Shown piece by piece: positions 1 to 4,664 of a DNA stretch of 6,861 nt (its first letter is position 1; every line of letters starts with the position of its first letter). The stretch lies in assembly GCA_025455285.1 (NCBI GenBank), contig JALOMU010000083.1:1-6861 (forward strand), written 5' to 3'. Source of the stretch: Flavihumibacter sp. (GTDB lineage: Bacteria > Bacteroidota > Bacteroidia > Chitinophagales > Chitinophagaceae). A program made the position numbers and the translations under genes. The notes beneath the pieces were generated by a model. The model worked only from the letters and a program-made list of their open reading frames with translations, had not been told where the DNA came from and did no database searches.

Positions 1-735
1 ATCCGGAAGGCACTGGTGGACAATGACCTTGGTGCCGTCTGGTGCTTGCGCATGAATTGATTCGTTTTCTGATTCTATAGTTTGGAATTGAAGCGCTTCC
101 AGTGCCAATTGAATATCAGGCAAACTGGTAGTAGTTAAAAGCTCCACTTTGGTGATGATGATTGCCTGTCGGCGTGTATCACCATATAAACTGGTTTGGT
201 GATCGGGAAAGCGGTTGATAAAAAAGGTTTCGAGTTGTTGTGCAAAGGGTTCAATTTCTGCGTACAAAAATTGTCCCTTGTTGGCATTGTAGAACTGGAT
301 GGATTGTTTGACGCTCTCCTGTGTTTTTTCTCCAAAACCTTTATACATCAGAAGCCTGTTTTCATTGCAGGCGTATAACAATTCACCCAGGGATTCGATG
401 CCCATTTCTTTCCATATGGTTGCAATCTTTTTGGGGCCCAGTCCTTTGATCTGCATCATTTCTAAAATGCCCTGTGGCGTTTTGGTGATGAGTTCATCCA
501 AAACGGTGAGTTTGCCCGTATCGAGCAACTCAGCTATTTTTTTGGAAGTACTATCGCCGATTCCCTTCAGTCCGGCTATTTTTTCACGCGGGGTATCGCT
601 GAGTTGAACAGGTAATTTTTCAATAGAGAAGGCTGCGCTTGCATAAGATTTGGCCTTGAAAGAATTTTCTCCGTGGATATCCATGAGTTTAGCCAGCAGG
701 CCGAACTGGTCGGCGATAGCGTAATTGTCGAGCAT
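1..735 (-). CDS. polX: PolX-family DNA polymerase/exonuclease-like protein, N-terminal part (runs off the left edge)
   Basis: Reading leftward from ATG 735-733 there is an uninterrupted frame of 245 codons that leaves the window, so the C-terminus is missing. Residues 1-45 resemble the PolX 8-kDa domain (AIADQFGLLAKLMDIHGENS, then FKAKSYASAAFSIEKLP). Three helix-hairpin-helix-like motifs follow: GLKGIGDSTSKKI (55-67), IKGLGPKKIATIW (96-108) and YKGFGEKT (131-138), which bind DNA backbone in this family. The palm begins near 150. The family's usual GSLRRG...DLD metal site aligns with GDTRRQ...KVE (185-198), and the third Asp position with Ile238, so polymerase activity is doubtful. Full-length bacterial PolX (about 560-580 aa) ends in a PHP 3'-5' exonuclease domain, which would lie beyond the left edge. 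No Shine-Dalgarno is visible; the start fits the N-terminal homology. Family call is confident; activity is inferred. Confidence 0.88.
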   Translation of the reverse strand, partial: MLDNYAIADQFGLLAKLMDIHGENSFKAKSYASAAFSIEKLPVQLSDTPREKIAGLKGIGDSTSKKIAELLDTGKLTVLDELITKTPQGILEMMQIKGLGPKKIATIWKEMGIESLGELLYACNENRLLMYKGFGEKTQESVKQSIQFYNANKGQFLYAEIEPFAQQLETFFINRFPDHQTSLYGDTRRQAIIITKVELLTTTSLPDIQLALEALQFQTIESENESIHAQAPDGTKVIVHQCLPD

Positions 736-748
736 GGAGCGAAGGTAC

Positions 749-794
749 GGAAGAAGGGAAGAATGGAAGAAGGAGGAATGGAAGAAGGAACAAA
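749..794. repeat. 15-bp purine-rich tandem repeat, about three units (locus 1)
   Basis: Three head-to-tail units are visible: 749-764 (16 bp, one base longer), 765-779 (GGAAGAAGGAGGAAT) and 780-794 (GGAAGAAGGAACAAA). The middle unit differs at one base from units at 5884-5943, so both loci carry one repeat family in the same orientation. The array lies just upstream of the polX start, so it could fall in that gene's 5' untranslated or promoter region. All plus-strand bases of the units are purines except for one T or C per unit. Confidence 0.8.
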
Positions 795-830
795 GGGGAC
801 AAAGGGAGTAGACAAAAAAACATGGAGACA

Positions 831-890
831 TCTTTCACCTCTTACCCTTTGACTACTTTCACCTTTCACCTTTCACTTTTCACCTTTCCC
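831..890. repeat. Pyrimidine-rich TTTCACC short repeats
   Basis: TTTCACC or close variants occur at 833-839, 857-863, 864-870, 871-876 (TTTCAC) and 878-884, ending in CTTTCCC. On the minus strand this reads as repeated GGTGAAA. It lies between the 15-bp repeat and the terminator of the histone-like gene. Apart from these repeats the 736-899 gap has no supportable gene: its open frames arise from the low-complexity sequence. Confidence 0.65.
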
Positions 891-921
891 GTAATAAAAA
901 ATCCCCGGAAAACCGGGGATT
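890..921 (-). terminator. Intrinsic terminator of the histone H1-like gene
   Basis: A perfect 9-bp stem (AATCCCCGG 900-908 with CCGGGGATT 913-921) closes an AAAA loop. On the minus strand it is followed directly by TTTTTATTACG, and it starts 28 bases past the stop codon of the histone-like gene. The plus strand also has a short T run (925-930), so it could act in both directions. It separates the histone-like unit from polX. Confidence 0.9.
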
Positions 922-948
922 GTATTTTTTGCTGTAAAAAGTCGAAAC

Positions 949-1194
949 TTATTTCGCAGCTTTCTTAGCGGCCTTTTTAGGAGCGGCTTTCTTTGCAGCT
1001 TTCTTTGGAGCGGCTTTCTTTGCTACTTTCTTAGCGGCTTTCTTTGGAGCAGCTTTTTTTGCAGCTTTTTTAGGAGCAGCTTTCTTAGCTACTTTCTTAG
1101 CGGCTTTCTTTGGAGCAGCTTTCTTAGCGGCTTTTTTCGGAGCGGCTTTCTTTGCAGCAGCTTTTTTAGGAGCAGCTTTTTTTGCAGTTGCCAT
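949..1194 (-). CDS. Histone H1-like Lys/Ala/Pro-repeat DNA-binding protein
   Basis: This 81-residue protein is built almost only from Lys, Ala and Pro, with two Val, one Thr and the initial Met, in AAPKKAAKK-type repeats. Residues 35-56 and 57-78 are identical 22-residue blocks, reflecting a 66-bp duplication whose first 35 bases are also identical in DNA. The composition matches the C-terminal tail of eukaryotic histone H1 and bacterial H1-like proteins (chlamydial Hc type, AlgP-like tails), which bind and condense DNA through charge. There is no globular domain, signal peptide or membrane segment; a disordered nucleoid-associated protein is the best inference. The ATG is preceded by an A-rich run typical of this phylum. 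It lies 99 bases after rpmA with its own terminator. The start is secure; the function is inferred from composition. Confidence 0.85.
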   Translation of the reverse strand: MATAKKAAPKKAAAKKAAPKKAAKKAAPKKAAKKVAKKAAPKKAAKKAAPKKAAKKVAKKAAPKKAAKKAAPKKAAKKAAK

Positions 1195-1237
1195 TTTTTT
1201 AGAATTTAATGATTAGTAAAATGGGTTTTCGGAAGTA

Positions 1238-1264
1238 AAAATATAAACTAATCCGAAACTGCAA
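1238..1264 (-). promoter_or_regulatory. Possible promoter of the histone-like gene
   Basis: On the minus strand TATATTTT (1245-1238) differs at the last base from TAnnTTTG, with a TTG (1264-1262) 16 bases upstream, shorter than the usual 19 or so. No convincing rpmA terminator lies between the genes, so the histone-like gene may be read from rplU-rpmA, from this site, or from both. Confidence 0.3.
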
Positions 1265-1293
1265 AATTTTTTTTGCTGTTTAAGCAGAATTGA

Positions 1294-1560
1294 TTAAGCG
1301 CTCACCTCTACCGGAGATACAGAAACGATGGTTTTGTTCTCTCTGGTTTTACGGAATTCAACCACTCCATCAGCTGTTGCAAACAGTGTGTAATCTCTTC
1401 CTACACTTACATTCTTTCCAGGATGATACTGTGTACCACGCTGACGAACGATGATGTTACCAGCAATAGCAGGCTGACCACCGTAGATCTTTACACCCAG
1501 GCGTTTGCTTTGAGAGTCGCGACCGTTCTTAACACTACCTTCACCTTTTTTGTGTGCCAT
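1294..1560 (-). CDS. rpmA: 50S ribosomal protein bL27
   Basis: This 88-residue protein begins [20 protein letters not shown], the conserved flexible N-terminus that reaches toward the peptidyl-transferase centre of the 50S subunit. The family signature [15 protein letters not shown] is at 34-48. Length is normal, and there is no cleavable N-terminal extension of the Firmicutes type. It lies 42 bases downstream of rplU on the same strand, the usual bL21-bL27 pair, and is probably co-transcribed from the rplU promoter. The obg gene that often follows in other phyla is replaced here by the histone-like gene. Confidence 0.98.
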   Translation of the reverse strand: MAHKKGEGSVKNGRDSQSKRLGVKIYGGQPAIAGNIIVRQRGTQYHPGKNVSVGRDYTLFATADGVVEFRKTRENKTIVSVSPVEVSA

Positions 1561-1602
1561 GACGTATGAATTTTAAATGATAACAGTTGTTACGTTACCA
1601 GA

Positions 1603-1905
1603 TTATGCGATATCGTTGATTCTGATTTTGGTATAGTGAGTTCTGTGACCAAGTTTCTTGCGGAAACCTTTCCTTCTTTTCATTTTGAAGGCGATCACTT
1701 TATCTCCCTGCAGGTGGTCGATGATTTCTGCTTTAACCACAGCTTTAACAGCATCACCTACAGACAGGCTGCCATTATTATCAAACATCAGAACATCTGC
1801 AAATTCTACTTTGTCGCCTGCGTTGCCCGCAATCTGGGGAACGTACAATGTCTGGTCTTTAGAAACCTTAAATTGCTGACCGGCTATTTTAACAACTGCT
1901 AACAT
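1603..1905 (-). CDS. rplU: 50S ribosomal protein bL21
   Basis: This 100-residue protein starts MLAVVKIAGQQFKV, the beta-barrel opening of bL21, and has the basic rRNA-binding C-terminal stretch KMKRRKGFRKKLGHRTHYTK at 74-93 followed by IRI. bL21 binds 23S rRNA in the large subunit. Length matches the family (about 100-105). The ATG at 1905-1903 lies about 16-18 bases past the predicted transcription start, so the leader is very short and has no Shine-Dalgarno. It is the first gene of the rplU-rpmA operon and is divergent from the GH3-family gene. Confidence 0.98.
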   Translation of the reverse strand: MLAVVKIAGQQFKVSKDQTLYVPQIAGNAGDKVEFADVLMFDNNGSLSVGDAVKAVVKAEIIDHLQGDKVIAFKMKRRKGFRKKLGHRTHYTKIRINDIA

Positions 1906-1926
1906 AACTTACCAAAATTAGGAGTG

Positions 1927-1957
1927 CAAAGGTAAGGGGAATTTCCTTACCTCCAAA
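1927..1957 (-). promoter_or_regulatory. Bacteroidota-type promoter of rplU-rpmA
   Basis: The minus strand carries TTTG (1957-1954), 19 bases, then TACCTTTG (1934-1927). This matches the -33 TTG / -7 TAnnTTTG consensus of the phylum's primary sigma factor, with normal spacing. Transcription would start near 1921-1923. The spacer holds an inverted repeat listed separately. Confidence 0.8.
1930..1952. promoter_or_regulatory. Inverted repeat inside the rplU promoter (possible operator)
   Basis: AGGTAAGG (1930-1937) and CCTTACCT (1945-1952) form a perfect 8+8 bp inverted repeat around a 7-base centre (GGAATTT). It fills most of the -33/-7 spacer and overlaps half of the -7 box. A dimeric regulator bound here would block RNA polymerase. 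It lies upstream of the predicted transcription start, so it would act as DNA rather than RNA. The regulator is unknown. Confidence 0.5.
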
Positions 1958-2012
1958 TAGATTTTCCAAAATAATTAGCGCAAATTTAAAGAGTTTACTG
2001 GGGTGTAGAGCC

Positions 2013-2020
2013 TAAATTTG
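2013..2020 (+). promoter_or_regulatory. -7 element of the GH3-family gene
   Basis: TAAATTTG matches TAnnTTTG exactly, 24 bases before the ATG at 2045. No clear TTG is seen at the -33 distance. The element covers a TTG (2018-2020) that could be misread as an upstream in-frame start; since it would lie in the promoter rather than the mRNA, it supports the ATG at 2045. Confidence 0.5.
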
Positions 2021-2044
2021 TCGGCGTTCATCCATCATAGCACT

Positions 2045-3541
2045 ATGAAATTCAAGTCTTTTCTTGCCAAACCCTTCGCTTCCTACGTATATAAGCAGGT
2101 TAAGCGGTCTATGCACCAGGCCGTCCCAGACCAGGAAGCGATCTTCCGGGAACTGCTGAAAACAGGGGCCGGAACCCAGTTTGGCAAAGATCACCACCTG
2201 GGGGAGGTCAAAACGATGGAGGAATTTCGCCAGGCGGTACCTATTCGCGATTACGAACAGCTCAAGCCTTACATTGAACTTATAAAAGAAGGCAAGCATA
2301 ATATATTATGGAAAGGCAAGCCCATCTATTTTGCCAAGACCTCAGGTACCACCAGTGGGGTGAAATACATCCCAATTACCAAGGATTCCATTCCTAACCA
2401 CATTAATTCTGCCCGAAATGCCCTGCTATGTTATATGGCAGAGTCGGGAAATTCACGGTTTGCTGATGGGAATATGATTTTTTTATCCGGATCCCCGGTG
2501 TTGGAACGGATCGCAGATATCCCAACAGGTCGCCTCAGCGGAATCGTCAATCACCATATACCCAGTTATCTCCGTAAGAACCAGTTACCCTCTTATGAAA
2601 CCAATTGTATTGAGGAATGGGAAAGTAAACTGGATAAAATTGTGGAGGAAACCATCCATAAAAACATGACACTGATCAGTGGAATTCCACCGTGGATGCA
2701 AATGTATTTCGACCGCCTGATGGAAAAAAGCGGTAAGAAAGTGGGAGTGTTGTTCCCGGAATTTTCAGTGCTTGTGCATGGCGGGGTGAATTTCGAGCCC
2801 TATAAATCAAAGTTGTTTGACAGCATCGGAAGAACGGTTGCAGCTATTGAAACCTTTCCGGCATCGGAAGGCTTTTTCGCCTTCCAGGACAGTCAGCATG
2901 CAGAGGGACTGTTACTGAATAGCGACAGTGGAATCTGGTTTGAATTTGTTCCTGTTAATGAAGTGTTTAATGAGAATCCTACGCGACTGAGTTTAAAAGA
3001 TGTAAAAGTAGGAGAAAACTATGCACTCATTATCAATAGCAATGCGGGCTTATGGAGTTATAATATTGGAGATACCGTAAAATTTGTTTCAACGGAGCCT
3101 TACCGGTTGATTGTATCGGGGCGAATCAAACATTTTATTTCAGCATTTGGTGAACACGTAATTGGAGAAGAAGTGGAATACAGCCTGATGAAAGCAGCTA
3201 CTGAAAATGGTGTACATATCACGGAGTTTACCGTTGCGCCAATGATCACACAGGATAAAGGGAAATCCTATCACGAATGGTTCATCGAATTTGATAATGC
3301 TCCGGCAGATATGACTGCCTTCGCACAGCAGGTGAATGAAAACCTGCGAACCAAAAACATTTATTACGATGACCTGATAACGGGCAATATTTTATTGCCA
3401 CTAAAAATTACTCCGGTAAGAAAGAATGGCTTTATTGATTACATGAAGAGTATTGGTAAGTTAGGTGGACAAAACAAAGTACCCAGGTTGAGTAATGATC
3501 GCAAATTGGCCGAAGCTTTACAACCCTGGCTGGAAAGCTAA
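2045..3541 (+). CDS. GH3-family acyl-acid amido synthetase-like protein
   Basis: This 498-residue protein belongs to the GH3 branch of adenylate-forming (ANL) enzymes. Plant members (auxin/jasmonate conjugases) activate a carboxylic acid with ATP and join it to an amino acid. Visible motifs are the ATP loop KTSGTTSGVK (98-107), ETFPASEGFFAFQ (269-281), SYNIGD (338-343) with the conserved Asp343, and the hinge-like RIKHFISAFGEH (360-371) leading to the C-terminal cap. All nucleotide-binding motifs look intact and the length is normal for bacterial homologues. No signal peptide or membrane segment is seen, so it is cytosolic. It is a single-gene unit, divergent from rplU and closed by its own terminator. 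ATG 2045 is preferred over TTG 2018, which overlaps the -7 box. The substrate is unknown; plant hormone action should not be assumed. Confidence 0.92.
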   Translation: MKFKSFLAKPFASYVYKQVKRSMHQAVPDQEAIFRELLKTGAGTQFGKDHHLGEVKTMEEFRQAVPIRDYEQLKPYIELIKEGKHNILWKGKPIYFAKTSGTTSGVKYIPITKDSIPNHINSARNALLCYMAESGNSRFADGNMIFLSGSPVLERIADIPTGRLSGIVNHHIPSYLRKNQLPSYETNCIEEWESKLDKIVEETIHKNMTLISGIPPWMQMYFDRLMEKSGKKVGVLFPEFSVLVHGGVNFEPYKSKLFDSIGRTVAAIETFPASEGFFAFQDSQHAEGLLLNSDSGIWFEFVPVNEVFNENPTRLSLKDVKVGENYALIINSNAGLWSYNIGDTVKFVSTEPYRLIVSGRIKHFISAFGEHVIGEEVEYSLMKAATENGVHITEFTVAPMITQDKGKSYHEWFIEFDNAPADMTAFAQQVNENLRTKNIYYDDLITGNILLPLKITPVRKNGFIDYMKSIGKLGGQNKVPRLSNDRKLAEALQPWLES

Positions 3542-3568
3542 CAACTGTTCGATATTTTTCAATAATGT

Positions 3569-3607
3569 AGCAGGATTATTGGATTCCATTCCGAAATCCT
3601 GCTTTTT
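3569..3607 (+). terminator. Intrinsic terminator of the GH3-family gene
   Basis: AGCAGGATT (3569-3577) pairs perfectly with AATCCTGCT (3595-3603) and is followed by TTTTGTTT. The 17-base loop holds a smaller TGGA/TCCA pairing. It begins 28 bases past the GH3 stop codon and insulates the arginine operon promoter. Confidence 0.85.
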
Positions 3608-3639
3608 GTTTGATAACCTAACAATATTTTAAAGAATAT

Positions 3640-3673
3640 TTTGGGGAAATTCAATCAAAAACGTATAATTTTG
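3640..3673 (+). promoter_or_regulatory. Promoter of the arginine operon
   Basis: TTTG (3640-3643), a 22-base gap, then TAATTTTG (3666-3673), an exact TAnnTTTG. Transcription would start near 3680, about 28 bases before the leader ATG. Two direct copies of AATATTTT (3623-3630, 3635-3642) touch the -33 box and could be a binding site, but they are AT-rich and may be chance. No convincing ArgR box was seen. Confidence 0.7.
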
Positions 3674-3707
3674 GCTCGCATTTTAAACATAGGCAACCAA
3701 ACGAAAA

Positions 3708-3812
3708 ATGAATAGTTTCCAACCATATAGCGCTACCCTTCCGCTGGACAGCCAGGTTGATGTACTTTTACATGCCTTTTGTTTTCTTCCCCGACCGCGA
3801 CGTGGATGCTGA
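3708..3812 (+). CDS. Putative arginine-operon leader peptide (34 aa)
   Basis: ATG AAT AGT opens a 34-codon frame ending at TGA 3810-3812. It is well placed after a consensus promoter and preceded by an A-rich ACGAAAA typical of Bacteroidota starts. The peptide starts MNSFQPYSATLPLD and ends HAFCFLPRPRRGC-stop, with three Arg codons (CGA, CGA, CGT) in four positions (29, 31, 32) just before the stop. The stop codon lies in the 5' arm of a stable hairpin, and arginine genes follow. This is the layout of an attenuation leader, where ribosome stalling reports charged tRNA-Arg or a nascent-chain arrest. No homologue is recalled with certainty. It could instead be sensed through the last Cys codon, or be a chance ORF, though promoter, start context and hairpin argue against chance. 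Confidence 0.6.
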   Translation: MNSFQPYSATLPLDSQVDVLLHAFCFLPRPRRGC

Positions 3813-3904
3813 TAGGACGAGCCCTTTGCACCGGCCCCTATCAGTGAAAAAAGCCCCAATGTATTTTTATTTACACCAAAGGTGTACGCAACACGTTTAC
3901 TGAT
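3809..3904 (+). promoter_or_regulatory. Leader RNA with mutually exclusive hairpins (candidate attenuator)
   Basis: Hairpin A pairs CTGATAGG (3809-3816, containing the leader stop codon) with CCTATCAG (3837-3844), 8 perfect base pairs. The same 3' arm can instead pair as ATCAGT (3840-3845) with ACTGAT (3899-3904), extended by AAA/TTT across a one-base bulge, enclosing hairpin C (TACACC 3872-3877 with GGTGTA 3881-3886, AAA loop). A and B cannot form together, and B ends 11 bases before the GNAT start. Hairpin A lacks a following U tract (AAAAAAGCCCC follows), so it is not a plain intrinsic terminator; translational or Rho-type control is possible. Apart from this and the leader ORF, the 3608-3915 gap shows no other gene. 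Confidence 0.45.
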
Positions 3905-3915
3905 CCTTTAATTTA

Positions 3916-4650
3916 TTGCAAGTGGAAAATTCCGCCATTATCGTAAGGGTAGCCAATCCCGACGATATTCATTACGCCGTTACCATCACTGATGAAATGG
4001 AGTCCTCTGCCAAGGCTAGAGGAACGGGTATCGCTAAACGATCTCCTGAATACATCGAACAAAAGATGAAAGAGGGAAAGTCGGTGATCGCAGTTACTGA
4101 AACCGGAGCCTGGGTAGGTTTTTGTTATATCGAAACCTGGAGTCATGGTGAATACGTCGCGAATTCCGGATTGATCGTGTCCCCTGAGTTTCGTAAAAGT
4201 GGTGTAGCAAAACGTATCAAGGAAAAAATCTTTGAGCTTTCCAGGAAGTTATATCCAACTGCCAAGATTTTTGGATTAACTACCGGCCTTGCTGTAATGA
4301 AAATTAATTCCGATTTAGGGTATGAACCAGTAACTTACTCGGAATTAACGCAGGATGAGGCATTCTGGGCCGGTTGCAAGAGCTGCGTGAACTACGATAT
4401 ATTGATGAGCAAGGATCGCAAGAACTGTTTTTGTACTGCCATGCTCTACGATCCCAAAGACCATTACAAGCCGGAGGAAACAGCCGCGGATTTCAAACAA
4501 CATTCCAAAGGATATGAGCGCTTATTGCGGTTGAAGAAATCCCGTTTTCTGAAAGCCTTCCGCAAAATCACCGGAACCGAATCCAAACCGGAAGGTGGTG
4601 GTGGAGGCGGAACGGTCAAAAAAAGGTTCTTTTCATTCTTTCATTTCTAA
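3916..4650 (+). CDS. GNAT acyltransferase, probable N-acylglutamate synthase of arginine biosynthesis
   Basis: This is a 244-residue GNAT protein with the acetyl-CoA loop GLIVSPEFRKSGVAKR at 85-100 (family pattern V-x-P-x-x-R-x-x-G-x-A). A Cys-rich insert, CKSC (154-157) and CFC (171-173), spaced Cx2C-x13-CxC, suggests metal binding. The tail is basic with six consecutive Gly and a Phe-rich end (FFSFFHF). GNATs of this type lie in Bacteroidota arginine clusters and, from memory, one in Bacteroides thetaiotaomicron was assigned as the missing N-acyl(succinyl)glutamate synthase by mutant fitness. It would catalyse pathway step 1; acetyl or succinyl donor cannot be told here. The frame has a stop at 3901-3903 and no ATG before residue 28, so the start is TTG 3916 or GTG 3922. 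It is 14 bases upstream of argG, in the same operon. Confidence 0.8.
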   Translation: MQVENSAIIVRVANPDDIHYAVTITDEMESSAKARGTGIAKRSPEYIEQKMKEGKSVIAVTETGAWVGFCYIETWSHGEYVANSGLIVSPEFRKSGVAKRIKEKIFELSRKLYPTAKIFGLTTGLAVMKINSDLGYEPVTYSELTQDEAFWAGCKSCVNYDILMSKDRKNCFCTAMLYDPKDHYKPEETAADFKQHSKGYERLLRLKKSRFLKAFRKITGTESKPEGGGGGGTVKKRFFSFFHF

Positions 4651-4664
4651 ACTATTCTACGAAG

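Noticed and set aside
135..335. Minus-strand ORF of 66 codons
   Set aside because: It overlaps polX in another frame, has low-complexity content and no recognisable domain; the polX frame has clear family motifs.
576..869. Minus-strand ORF of 97 codons spanning the polX start and the repeats
   Set aside because: Its N-terminal half is a translation of the 15-bp repeats and the rest is a shifted reading of polX.
1261..1276. GCAAAA/TTTTGC inverted repeat after rpmA as a terminator
   Set aside because: Six weak A/T-rich pairs with no U tract after it on the minus strand; likely chance in AT-rich sequence.
1579..1594. TAACA-GT-TGTTA inverted repeat between rplU and rpmA
   Set aside because: The loop is too small for a stable RNA hairpin and the stem is AT-rich; no U tract follows.
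1636..1902. Plus-strand ORFs antisense to rplU
   Set aside because: They lie fully opposite an unmistakable ribosomal protein gene and show no domain.
2018..2044. Upstream TTG start for the GH3-family gene
   Set aside because: The TTG is part of the exact -7 element TAAATTTG, so it would not be in the mRNA; ATG 2045 fits better.
3760..3773. ATGTA/TACAT hairpin inside the leader ORF
   Set aside because: Only five A/T-rich pairs, within coding sequence; not enough to include it in the switch model.
3913..4146. Minus-strand ORF opposite the GNAT gene
   Set aside because: Shadow of the GNAT frame; no family features.
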